Source of the DNA: Lineus longissimus
Taxonomy: Eukaryota > Nemertea > Pilidiophora > Heteronemertea > Lineidae
Direction: 5' to 3'
NCBI RefSeq assembly: GCF_910592395.1
Contig: NC_088313.1
Coordinates: forward strand, 7,752,501 to 7,816,500
DNA: 64,000 nucleotides
A model generated the notes under the pieces. That model did not search any database. It saw only the letters and a list, made by a program, of their open reading frames with translations, and had not been told where the DNA came from. Within the stretch, counting starts at the first letter, position 1. Each line of letters opens with the position of its first letter. A program made the position numbers and the translations under genes. Positions 22,841-34,300 of this stretch are shown here, one piece after another.

Positions 22841-23174
22841 TTTCCGAACAGTCCAACTGGGAGGATTCCGCACCACAAGACAATATTTTAGTATATTAAC
22901 CGCACATAACACCTTGCCAATAATTACTGCAAATTTGGTTGTGAAACACGGTAACTAAAACCTCTGAAAACAAAAAATCATCACAGAACCACTTACATGT
23001 AGGTTCCAAAACAACCACGTAAGCAAATATCTGTGCTATGATAGTGGGACGAAAATTTGCGGAGACAACATCGAACGAACTTAACTAACTCAGAATTGTA
23101 AACTTATGACCTGAACACAATGTCTTAACACAGTCTACTCTTAGGCAACAATATAATGCCTAGTGACAATCTGA

Positions 23175-26100
23175 TTACAAATCTAAACGCTCTGGTGCTT
23201 TGCGAACACGTTGGGAACGACGGATTGGTTCCGGTGGTTGTGTCACCACTGGTGATAGCGGTGTAACACCCTTAGCACTTTCAACATTTCCACCTGAACT
23301 TTTGTCCTCCGCAACGGGTGGAGCACTGTCTTGCACCGGAGTGTTAAGTGAACTAGAAGTAACATTAGGAACCTCAGAAACTACAGGCACACTTGGCTGT
23401 GGAACAATATTAGCGTCACATTCAGCCCCAGTGGCTGATAGGCCTACAGTAGGAAGTTCAGGACCAATGTCAACTTGCTCCTGCACATAACGCTTGCGGA
23501 TGTGATCAACATGTCTGCGAACCATGCGACCATCTACTAGTTCCACAACAAAGGATAGTGGTCCAGTCCTTTCAGTGATTACCCCCTTTAGCCAACAAGG
23601 ACCACTACTGAAGTTGGTTACATAGACCTTATCACCCACTTCGAAATTGCGCTCCTTGGCATGAGTGTCATGGTACAGTTTCTGTTTACCCTGTTTCTCT
23701 CCAACAGTATCACGTACATCCGGATGTAGTAAATCCAGATGAGTTTTAATTTGACGGTTGAACATCATCTCCGCTGGTGTTCTACCAGTAGTAGCATGCG
23801 GAGTACTGCGGTATTTAAACAAGAATCGTGCCATTTTTGTCTCAATGGAGCCTGACACTAACTTATCGATACCTTCCTTGACAGATTGAACGGCTCTTTC
23901 CGCTAACCCGTTTGACGCTGGATGTTTAGGCGCAACTTTGATATGTTTCACCCCATTCCTACTCATGAAAGTCTGAAACACTTCACTAACAAAGTTAGTC
24001 CCGTTATCACTGACAATGGTATCTGGAATACCAAACATAGCAAATGTTGTACGCAGTTTCTCCACAGTCAGTTCAGCAGTACTTGAGTTCATGACATGTA
24101 CCTCAATCCACTTAGTATACGCATCAACGATTATCAAGAGAATCTTTCCCTTATATGGCCCTGCATAGTCAATATGCAGACGGGACCATGGCCTGGAAGG
24201 ATATTCCCATGGATGAAGTAATGCCTTAGCAGGTGCATGTCGCCTAACCTGACATGCTTCACAATGTTTCACTTTGTCTTCCAAGTCTTTATCCAAGCAT
24301 GGCCACCAAACATAATGGCGAGCAAAGGTTTTCATGCGCACGATACCCGGATGTGCTTCATGAATCACTCCAAGTACTCGATTTCTGGCGGCTTTCGGGA
24401 CTATAACACGTGCTCCCCAAAGAATACAGCCGCCCTCCACTGACAGTTCCAATTTCCTAGTGAAGTATGGACGAAGTTCCTCCTCCACTTTTTCCGGCCA
24501 ACCAGCACTAACAAATCGACGCACCCGAGACAACACTGGATCGCGACCTGTGAGATACTTGATCAGCTCAACGTCAATCGGTGAAGTGTCCATAAACTCC
24601 AGAAGACAAATAGTTTCAGCAGGCAACGTCACTTCGATAGCAGAATCAGACAACGGCAATCTACTCATGGCATCAGCAGCACACATTTGTGAACCCGGTT
24701 TGTACTTTAAAACATACTGATACGCACCAAGAGTTAGAGCCCAACGTTGAATTCTCGCAGAAGCCAAAGGTGGAACAGGCTTGTTCTCACTAAGTAAAGA
24801 TTCTAGCGGCTTATGGTCATTGTAAATAACAAACTCATGTCCGTATAAATAGGAATGAAACTTTTTCACCCCCCACACAATCGATAACGCTTCTTTCTCC
24901 AACTGAGAATAGTTACGCTCAGCAGACATGAGTGTCTTTGAAGCAAAACAAATGGGACGCTCGTCACCATTTTCAAAACGGTGAGAAATCACAGCTCCGA
25001 TACCTTTTGGCGAGGCATCACATGACAGTACAATGTCTTTGGTCGGATCGTAGTGGACCAGGACCTGTGAAGACTGTAGTAAGTCCTTAGATTGCCTAAA
25101 TGCTGACTCCTGCTCAGAACCCCAGTGAAAAGGCACATTTTTCACAAGCAGTTCATGCAGCGGAGCCAAAACCATCGATAAGTTCGGTAAGAACTTTGCA
25201 TAATAGTTCAAACAACCTAAGTAAGACCGTAACTCCTTAACGTCCATCGGTGTTGGAGCTTGAGCTATTGCACGAACCTTCTCCTCGACCGGGTGGATAC
25301 CCTCGGCATCAATCTTGTACCCAAGGTAAATGACGCTATCCGCCAGAAATTTGCATTTCTCCATGTTAAGCTTAATCCCTGCTTCATGGAGTCGGCGCAG
25401 CACCTCATCCAGAATTTCCAGATGCTCCTCATCAGATGCACCTGAAATTAGCACATCGTCCATCCTCGCAACGACGTAGGGGAGACCACTGAGAATGGAA
25501 TCTATGATCCTTTGAAAAATGGCGGCAGCGGAACTAATCCCAAACGGTAGGCGGTTGTATTGAAACAATCCCTTTGAGGTATTTATTGTAGTGTACTTTT
25601 TCGACTCTTCCTCTAACTCAATCTGTAGGTACGCATTCTTAAGATCAAGCTTAGTAAACTTTTTGCCCCCAGCCAACTTAGCGTACAGGTCTTCGACCTT
25701 TGGCATTGGGTATTTCTCTACCCTCGCAGCTTTGTTCACCGTAAGTTTAAAGTCACCACAGATTCGGACAGTTTTCTTATCCGCTTTCATAACAGGAACA
25801 ATGGGTGCCGCCCAGTCAGCAAATTTGACCGGAGTCAGTACATTCTCGGAAAGCAAACGATCAATCTCCGACTCAACTTTATCTGTAATCGCATAAGCTA
25901 CACTACGCGGTTTAAAGAATTTTGGTTTAACATCAGGATCAATGTAAAACTTGCCCTTGACGCCCTTGACCTTGCCAAGCTGACCGTCTCCTATGTCAGG
26001 GTATTTACTTAGTACAGAATCCAAAGTAATCCTATGCACACCATCCTCCTGTTCTGAATCAGCACGGTACACTTGTTTCCAGTCTAGACGAATCACAGAC

Positions 26101-27293
26101 AGCCAATCACGGCCTAGTAACGTTGGACCATCACCCCTAACGACTAGTAATGGTAAATCATAACATGTTCCTTGATATGAGACTTTCACATCAAGCCTAC
26201 CTATAGCTGGCAGCGGTTCACCCATGTAAGTGCGCAACCTACACCTTGACGGTTTTAAACATGCAATGTTCCCAAACTCCTTGACAAATGTTTTCTCACT
26301 CATCAATGTAACAGCGGCTCCAGTGTCGATTTCCATCGACAACTGACGATCGTTAACGGTCATTTTCGTAACAAATGCGGACGCACTCCCTGTAGTTTTC
26401 ATATGATACAAATCAAACAGTTCATATCCCTCATCTGCATGAGTTTCTGCAGAGTCCACCAGATGGACCCCCTTACCGGTCGGCTTTGGCTTAGCCGGAG
26501 GTGGTTTACCCTTTTTCTCAGTCAGGCAAACTTTTCGCAAATGTCCACGCTTTCCACAAAAATTGCATTCTGTGTTCTTATGTGCACATCGGTCCGCTTT
26601 ATGTGACTTGTCACCACACCGGAAACAGTAAGTGGAACGACCTTGATACTTGGTATCAGTTTTACTATTAGCACTAGCGGCACTTCCACCGTGTTTGCGT
26701 TGACTTTGTTTCTTCACAAATTGTACAGAATTACCAGTACCACTACTAGATGCACTACTAGCTTTAGATAACTCTTTAGCATCTTTCGATGCCGTTTCTG
26801 TTGCCAGAGCAATTTCAACAGCTCTCGCAAATGACAAGTCTCGTTCAGTCAGTAGCTTCCTCTGTATCGACTCATTTTTAAGACCAACCACAAACTGGTC
26901 TCTCAGCCTTTCATGCAATGACCCTCCGAATGCACAGTGCGTGCTAAGGCGTTGTAACTCTGCCTGATACGATTTAATCGACTCGCCTTCTGCTTGTAAT
27001 CGTTTCATGAAGCGAAACCTCTCCACTATCGCCAACGGCTTTGGACAGTAGTGTGCCTTCAGCGAGTTAACATTTTGGGCAAATGTTTTGTCCTTAGGGT
27101 TATCTGGGGCCACCAGAGAGCGTAAAACAGCATATGGTTTAGGGCCAATAAGAGTCAGCAACGCCGCAACCTTTTTCTCATTTGCCACAGCATTGGCATC
27201 AAAGAACAAATTCACCCGTTCCAAATACGTTTCAAAGTCCTCGGTTTCGTTATAAGGTCCAACTGACCCGATTAGGGCACTCGCAGCAGCCAT
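23175..27293 (-). CDS. Mag-type gag-pol polyprotein, 1372 aa, intact
   Basis: Single frame from Met 27293 to the stop at 23175. Gag occupies about residues 1-260, with two CCHC knuckles at 223-236 (CFRCGDKSHKADRC) and 243-256 (CNFCGKRGHLRKVC). The aspartic protease has DTGA at 323-326. RT spans about 450-690, with FTKLDLKNAYLQI and a catalytic DD at 612-613 within ARMDDVLISG; the residue two places before the first Asp is Arg, where most Gypsy RTs have Tyr or Phe. RNase H starts near DIVLSCDASPKG. The integrase has the HHCC finger (HEAH...CEAC), then Asp in HIDYAG, Asp in VSDNGTNF and Glu in SNGLAERAV. It makes virus-like particles and the enzymes for copying and integration. No envelope gene. 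Confidence 0.95.
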   Translation of the reverse strand: MAAASALIGSVGPYNETEDFETYLERVNLFFDANAVANEKKVAALLTLIGPKPYAVLRSLVAPDNPKDKTFAQNVNSLKAHYCPKPLAIVERFRFMKRLQAEGESIKSYQAELQRLSTHCAFGGSLHERLRDQFVVGLKNESIQRKLLTERDLSFARAVEIALATETASKDAKELSKASSASSSGTGNSVQFVKKQSQRKHGGSAASANSKTDTKYQGRSTYCFRCGDKSHKADRCAHKNTECNFCGKRGHLRKVCLTEKKGKPPPAKPKPTGKGVHLVDSAETHADEGYELFDLYHMKTTGSASAFVTKMTVNDRQLSMEIDTGAAVTLMSEKTFVKEFGNIACLKPSRCRLRTYMGEPLPAIGRLDVKVSYQGTCYDLPLLVVRGDGPTLLGRDWLSVIRLDWKQVYRADSEQEDGVHRITLDSVLSKYPDIGDGQLGKVKGVKGKFYIDPDVKPKFFKPRSVAYAITDKVESEIDRLLSENVLTPVKFADWAAPIVPVMKADKKTVRICGDFKLTVNKAARVEKYPMPKVEDLYAKLAGGKKFTKLDLKNAYLQIELEEESKKYTTINTSKGLFQYNRLPFGISSAAAIFQRIIDSILSGLPYVVARMDDVLISGASDEEHLEILDEVLRRLHEAGIKLNMEKCKFLADSVIYLGYKIDAEGIHPVEEKVRAIAQAPTPMDVKELRSYLGCLNYYAKFLPNLSMVLAPLHELLVKNVPFHWGSEQESAFRQSKDLLQSSQVLVHYDPTKDIVLSCDASPKGIGAVISHRFENGDERPICFASKTLMSAERNYSQLEKEALSIVWGVKKFHSYLYGHEFVIYNDHKPLESLLSENKPVPPLASARIQRWALTLGAYQYVLKYKPGSQMCAADAMSRLPLSDSAIEVTLPAETICLLEFMDTSPIDVELIKYLTGRDPVLSRVRRFVSAGWPEKVEEELRPYFTRKLELSVEGGCILWGARVIVPKAARNRVLGVIHEAHPGIVRMKTFARHYVWWPCLDKDLEDKVKHCEACQVRRHAPAKALLHPWEYPSRPWSRLHIDYAGPYKGKILLIIVDAYTKWIEVHVMNSSTAELTVEKLRTTFAMFGIPDTIVSDNGTNFVSEVFQTFMSRNGVKHIKVAPKHPASNGLAERAVQSVKEGIDKLVSGSIETKMARFLFKYRSTPHATTGRTPAEMMFNRQIKTHLDLLHPDVRDTVGEKQGKQKLYHDTHAKERNFEVGDKVYVTNFSSGPCWLKGVITERTGPLSFVVELVDGRMVRRHVDHIRKRYVQEQVDIGPELPTVGLSATGAECDANIVPQPSVPVVSEVPNVTSSSLNTPVQDSAPPVAEDKSSGGNVESAKGVTPLSPVVTQPPEPIRRSQRVRKAPERLDL

Positions 27294-27478
27294 CGTAAGC
27301 AGTACAGCAAGTACAGCAGCAGCACGTAGACGAACAGTGTCCTAGTAGAGTATGCACAGCATATACAGTCAGTAGCATGTATGTAGTACGCAGCAGCCCA
27401 CCGGAGAAAACCGCCGGTCTATCTAACTTTCTAAACGTATTGCAGCACTTCAACTATTACCCAGCAGGGTCCCAAAGT

Positions 27479-27489
27479 CCTCGTCGCCA
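27479..27489 (-). other. primer binding site, tRNA-Ser type
   Basis: The minus strand reads TGGCGACGAGG two bases after the 5' LTR. This is the complement of CCTCGTC-G-CCA, the 3' end of a serine tRNA with a GACGAGG acceptor stem. Confidence 0.85.
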
Positions 27490-27491
27490 GT

Positions 27492-27625
27492 TTTAGCATC
27501 TTCGCTAATCATAACTCAGGAAATCGAATGTAGTAACACATGAAACGAATGATTTTATTTCCGAGCTCTCACTACACAATGGCTGCCCACTCGGCATACT
27601 TCGTCTCGCTCATCGGTATACCACA
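27492..27625 (-). repeat. 5' LTR of the Mag-type element
   Basis: 134 bp, one mismatch to the LTR at 22691-22824; outer flank GACTG. Confidence 0.95.
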
Positions 27626-27630
27626 GACTG

Positions 27631-28343
27631 TATGAGCGACATTATCTGGATCCTTTAGCTAGAGTGACTCCCAAATACTAGTCATAAGAATCGGTCTCAA
27701 GAGCTACATAGTCACAGGTCAAGTCTTGGGGTAGAGAAAGTGTCGGAAAAGTGTTAGAGGCCTAAGCTGAGCAACAACACTTGGTTACAAGTAAAATACC
27801 GTTTCAGACCAGCATTACACAGCTACAGAGCTACATTGGTAGGGTTGTTTTACAAGATACAAGTTAGTCAATCAGCCAGGCCTATAACACTTTCCCAACA
27901 CTTTATTTACCCCCAGACTTGACCTCACCCAAAAATACCAGAACCAACTCCTGTCATTCATGTACATGTAAAATCATATCAATCATTAATCGTATTTTAA
28001 GATGAAAGCATGTGTCTGTGAACAAGTAACCAGTCCATGGCAATCATAAGGCAGCAAGTTACCCCAGGCAAGCTGAGCGTAGTAACCGGACATAAGGCAA
28101 CCTGTCCCATAACATACTTTCAACATTGATTAACTGGCAAAGGAAATAACTGATAGTATTGTAACCACCTAGTCTAGCCGGGCCCGAAACAACATATCAA
28201 GCTATAGTCCAAAGCCAGCCTTTAGATACTTCACTCACACTCACAAACAAAACACTAAGAAATCCAGTTGACACTGTACTGACCAACTATGACATCACTC
28301 TCTTATTATTATTGACAGTCAATACACATGAAGCATAATCAGC
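27631..28343. other. intergenic, 3' flank of the KDZ-like gene
   Basis: No open frame or repeat that I can support. It presumably includes the 3' untranslated region of the gene ending at 28344. Confidence 0.5.
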
Positions 28344-31297
28344 TTAGTCACTCCCAGCCTTTGCAATATTGACCTTCTTCATAAAGGCATCTGTTTTCCT
28401 CCTGTTCCACATGAAAATTAAAAACTGGATAAAGAAACAAAAGTGAGACTGCGACAGATGTATGCCAGTGTATTTGATACACTGAAGAAAGCTATTGAAC
28501 TGTTCACAAATTTCTGTATTGTACCCAGTGAAAGTACTGAGTCGCCGAGATCTAAAATTCTTCCCACAGGTGTGGGTTATTCCGTGAAACACATCATGCC
28601 ATATCCTTGTATGAATAAAAAAATCTGGTTCCCTGTTTAGGCTGTATTCGCTCAGGGAACATGCAAAATCATAAAAGACCTCCTGTGGAGGCTCTGGCAT
28701 ATATCTATAAATAGATGCAAAGGGGTCTTTCCTCCCCTCTGCACCCTGTATGACATGGAAACCGTAACAATGGCCATGGATGGGGCAAAACCAAAGAAAA
28801 AGATACGACCAGCCACCAACAGAAACTTTGCCAAAACTTTTATGACATCTTTCCTCCTCACATGGCAAATCATCATGGTTGCTAGATGCAGATTTTATTG
28901 CATATCTAGGCAGCTCCCTTAATATATTGCCATGTTGGGAGAAATAATATGCCACACCAGATTCTGGATTATAAGTGTTATCCTTAGGGGTTGGGGGTGA
29001 ATACATATGATCATTGCGATAGATTTCCTGGATGAAATCAACAAGATATGAAATAAATGCATTAAATAGAACAGACTTGTGGTGAATTGAAGATATATAC
29101 AAAGCATGGCCCAATTCAGGGCAAAATGTTCGAACAAACTTAGGGTCTAAATCTGGGGATGTGGCCAAGATTTCCCCAATAAACCTATGCGGAATGACAG
29201 TACTGACAGCAGCAACCTCTGAATTTAATAGAATAAGAACCTCTGCCCAAGCTTGCTTTAAATCAGCTGGTAGTACATCGGAAAGAAATGAGGTAAGGAT
29301 ATCCTTACAACCTGGAGCCTGGGGACAAACTGACAGGAGATTCTCATCCTCCAAGGCTCTATCGACATCAGAAATAATAACAGCATCTTTGCAAGATAAA
29401 TAAATTTTGGCAGTGTTTTTGAGATGTTTACGAGCTTTTCTTACCAAAGCATCATCTGTGCCTGGACGATAAGGCAAAAAGACCCTGTCAAAACGTTTAT
29501 GGTTCGACCACACCAAGAAAAAAACCATGAAACAAAAGTAGACTTATTCATGAACGGGGCGGATGCAGGTTGGATGGATTGATAAATACGAGACATGTCG
29601 TCGCAGAAAGAGGAAAAAGAAATTTTGGATGATAAAATGCGATTGAGAAAATCCCAGCCAACCTCATCACATGCTGCCACTTGCTTGGACCATAGAAATA
29701 CGTTGTCGCTAGCACCACTGTATAAAACACGTTCCTCACATCTCTGAAGGCATTCTCGAAAGAACACTTTAGCTCTTATAGGACTCTGCAATAGAAGATG
29801 ATTGTAAGACAAAATGCTTAAAGGCCGTGGTTTCCCCGGGCTCAAACTCCCATCTCAAACCAATTAGACCCAATTAGAGATAGGCCCGCCTCCACCAGCA
29901 GTGCCGATGGATGCAAGTGGACTGATGCTAATTGGGTTAGACATATTGAAGTGTCCAGCTGAGAGATATGTCTACATTTCCATGAACTGGCACATGTTGC
30001 TGTCTTGACCAATTAAGCCCCGACCTTATGATAATGTTCATTGGGTGAAAACTGAAGAAATGTTTGAGGTAGATTTGAGGGGCCAGATTTGAGTTCTTTG
30101 AAAAAAATAGTATTGAATCAAGCCTCCTACCATGTATCAGAAAGCAAAAGAAAAAGTTGTGTTATAAACATACTACTTTATTCCTTGGTACACAAGTCAA
30201 GAATTTATTGCCGTAATCACTGTGAAATCAAAATTTATATAAAATGAAACTCTGATTTGAAACTTCTATTTTACAATAGGTCCCAGTAGTCACAATGAGT
30301 GTCCCCATTATCATGTCTATTCCTTGTAAATACTGTCAACTACACGATTCCAAATGTTATCACGATATTTGTATGAACATGGCACATAGTTTTTTGTCTC
30401 TTTCCTCCTTTCGATTGCGGGTTGATCCTCCGCATGATGAAAGGTGGTACGGTAACGCCAGCCAGCATTTTCATTCCAGTGACAAACAGCTAAGTTGGAT
30501 CGTAGCTTGTACTGTTTGTCACCAAATGAAATGCGTTTATCCTGGAATATGTTCATGACATTGTTGAACGATTCAACGAAGAATGTATCCCGAGCATGAA
30601 TGTAATTCTGAGGATAAATGTAAACGCTTGATTTTCGAATGGCAGTTCGAAGAAGATCCTCTGCCTTTTTGCTGGATATCACAATCCTGGATGGCTCGTA
30701 GTTTGGGTCCTTTCTGCATCTCAACTCTGGAGAACAGGATCCATGTTCATTTTTATAATGGTCCGTTATATTTACAATCATATTGCGCAAAGTGTTTGGA
30801 CATTGGTCACAATTTCTGATAGCCCAGTGCACATGGCTGGCTATGGCCTTGGGCTTATCACTGAGTTGGGTGTGCCAAGTCTTGTTGTGGTTTTTCTTGG
30901 CACCTGAGGATACCTTGTCCATGATTTTAGTCATGTTTTTTGCAGCATCCCAAGTGTCACTTTGATTTATAACTGTCCCTCTGTCCTTGACAAGTTTATT
31001 GACAGCTGCATTAAAATCATGGCAGTGAATGTTCACCTCCTGCCCTTCGTTGTCCTGAACTTGATCGAGGTACTCGTAGATTCGCTTTGTCCCAAGGGTT
31101 TCGTGCCGCTGAGTGCATTTTGTGACATGTTCGCAACGGAGGACCTTGTGAGTTCGGTTCCCCATCGCGACAACACTTGTGTCCTTGGCGTTTTTGCGCC
31201 ATCCATGCCGAGCATCCGTTCCAATGTCTATGCTGTCTTCATTTTTAGCTCACCTCTTAGCAGAGGTGAGCTTATCCCATACCGTGGCGTCCGTCGT

Positions 31298-31377
<80 letters not shown>

Positions 31378-34300
31378 CGTCGTCGTCCGTCGTCCGTTAG
31401 CAGGGCACGTTTCGTAACTGTTAGAGCTATTGAGTTGAAACTTGGTACACATGTACCCTTATGTAATGACACCTTGGAGACCAAGTTTCGGTCCGATTCG
31501 TTTCATGGTTTGGCCACCAGGGGGCCAAACGTTAAAAGTGAAAATATGCAATATCTCCCTTAATAGTAGTCAGGAAATTTTGAAAAAAATATGGTAGGTA
31601 CTTCTAGCAAAGGTGCATCATATATCCTCCGGGTTTTTGATTTGACCTCCTTTTCAACGTCACAGAGGTCAAATGGTGTAAATTGGCCGTTAGGATGTAA
31701 CGATGGCACGTTTCTAAACTGCAATGACTATTGATACCAAATTTGGTACACATTTACCCCTTAGTCAGGTGATCTCAGGGACCGAAGTTTGGTCCAATAT
31801 GATTCACCACTTGACCACCAGGGGGCAAAATCCAAAAACCTTAAAAATGTGATTATTCCTTAACTTCTTGCCCGATTGCCACCAATTTGATATCATGGGT
31901 ACATCTAACCACCATACAGTATATGTCACACAGGTTTTTAATTTGACCTTCTTGTCAAGGTCACAGAGGTCAAATGGCGTAAATTCGCCGTCAGGCCGTA
32001 ACTATGGCACGTTTCTTAACTGCAATGACTATTGATCACAAATTAAGTACACATGTACCCCTTGGTCAGGTGATCTCAGGTACCGAAGTTTGGTGCGATC
32101 TGATTTGCCGTTTGGCCTCCAGGGAGGGGGCAAAATCCTAAATTCTTCAAAATGCCATTATTCCTAGTAATGACTTCCCCGATTGTCACCAATTTTATAT
32201 CATAGGTACATCTAATTCTAACAACCATTCAATGTGTCACCCGGGTCTTCTTTGATTTGACCTACTTTTCAAGGCCACAGAGGTCGAATGTACTGTAAAT
32301 TGGCCATTTTGGGGAAATTGTAATTGCTTGGACCTACATCAAACCTAACACTACATGACACAATACCATGCTCTTTATCCATCTTTCCTCCACATGAGGT
32401 GAGCACAATGGCCCTGGCCATTTCATTCGTCATATGAGGCTACTTCCTCAAGTATAGCATTCATCGTGCTGGTTCGTTCCTCATCTTCTGAACTTGGGAA
32501 ATAATAAGAGTTCAGAAAGTTGCCCCTTTTCGTTGCAGAAATTGCCCCAAATCCACAAGCATTTGAAAACCTTCGGTACATAACTGGCAGTAATCCAGAT
32601 GAATAGTAACCATTGGCTATCCCTTGGTTGACGAGCAGTTCTGAGTTGGGCAGATAAGATGACGAAACCCATTTGTAAACATGGTGTCCATGTCGTCTTT
32701 TGCAACGCACTGCGTGTCCCATGTAATCCGTCCGGATTATCGATAGCTTGGAATCACACAGGCGACCATGTCTTTCGGCGATTTCAATTGACTTCTGAAG
32801 GGCATACTTGCTCACCACGTATAGCTCTTGGTTGACGTCCTGTTTCGCTGTGAAAGAATACGATGGGATATTCTTGGTCTTGTCCTCCTCCAGGTGATGA
32901 ATAATCCAATAGTTGAGAACGTTTTCCATTATCATTGCATTATTTACCGGACGCTTAGTTTCATTTGCAAGAAAATTTCGTACCCTGTGCATCATCCCGA
33001 GAATTGATTTCTTAGTATCACTATCTCCTTGAATTTTTATTTTGAATCGTTTTGGTCGTTCAGTAGTCATCATGGACGTATGTATTGAAGTGTAATAATG
33101 GTAGTGTAGTGGCTTCGAAGCTTTCACAAGGAATGACTTGGAATTTGGGTTGTCATGGATCAGTACTAAAATAGGGTGAACAGATGTCAAAAGTATTATA
33201 TCGTAAGTACCTAGCCGGTTACCAGGCGCAGAACTTGCTAAAGATGCCATCCTCAAGAGTTACCATGGGCCCAGTGATGAACTGTGTGACAAGCTATCTC
33301 TCATCCTGTAGATCTCAGTATTCACCAAACTCAGCAAAAAGATGGACACTCATGATCAGTCAGGGACAGAAACTGGAGATTCTCGTCCAGCAAGTCTAAA
33401 TGGTGAAAGTGAAAATGACAACCTCGAGGAAACTAAGCGTGTCTTTGCAATTCTTGTTACCCCAGAGGAGGAGGAAATTATTCGTGGCTTCATGCAATTT
33501 CATGGCATGGATATAGATATAGCCCCAGCCATGCCAGCGCCGCATGAAGAACAGGATACGGCTCCTTGTGACAATGACGATTATTTCAGTATTGATCAAG
33601 ATCCTAACGAAGCTGAATGTTGCCATTGTTTCTGCCGCCCTTGTATCACAAACGAAAGATACAGACAAATGTGGTGGGAGACAGATTTGCATCAGCCAGA
33701 TGAATTAAATTCTGGGAGGAGAAAGGCTAACTACCGTCGATTCTGGACTATGATGTACCATCGCCAAGTTTGGGATCACCCGAAATATGTAGAAAAAAAG
33801 GCTTTAGAACTGCAGAGACGACCTGGAAAAAAAAGACTGGTCTATCACCGGAGGGACATTATGCCAAATTGTGTGATAGATTTGGTGCGTGGGTGGTTCC
33901 CAAATCCAGAGAAAGTGCCTTATATGGGACATAAGTGGGAATAAAGACAAAGAAGACTATTATATTTGTGAGCTCAACTTCATTGGAATACCTTGAATAA
34001 AGACTTTGTGAACAGCAAAGACTTCATGAACTGCAAATTGGATTACCTCAAGGATTATCTCAAGGATTAAAATTTATTGATAAATCTGCAAGATAGATCG
34101 TTCAGGAGCCCTGGACTATAGAAGGAACTATTCTCAACACCTTCTCTTTGAATTAAATGTCAATCCTGTGTACTTGCAAGAAGAAACAACTGTTTTTCAA
34201 CTGATTTTGTTGTTCTTCTATGATATTTCTGCTTTGCCAAGTTATTGCTCTGAGGTATTCCCCCAGAAGTAATTCCTGGCTGAACTCTGGCTGAATTCAT

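Larger units (their letters stand above)
22691..27625 (-). mobile_element. Ty3/Gypsy retrotransposon, Mag type, complete with 134-bp LTRs
   Basis: LTRs 22691-22824 and 27492-27625 differ at a single base (C/T in GTAGYAAC). Flanking duplication GACTG lies at 22686-22690 and 27626-27630. On the minus strand the order is LTR, primer site, gag-pol, polypurine tract, LTR. One open gag-pol frame fills the interior. Very short LTRs and a tRNA-Ser type primer site are typical of the Mag lineage. Near-identical LTRs and an unbroken frame point to a recent, possibly active copy. Confidence 0.95.
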
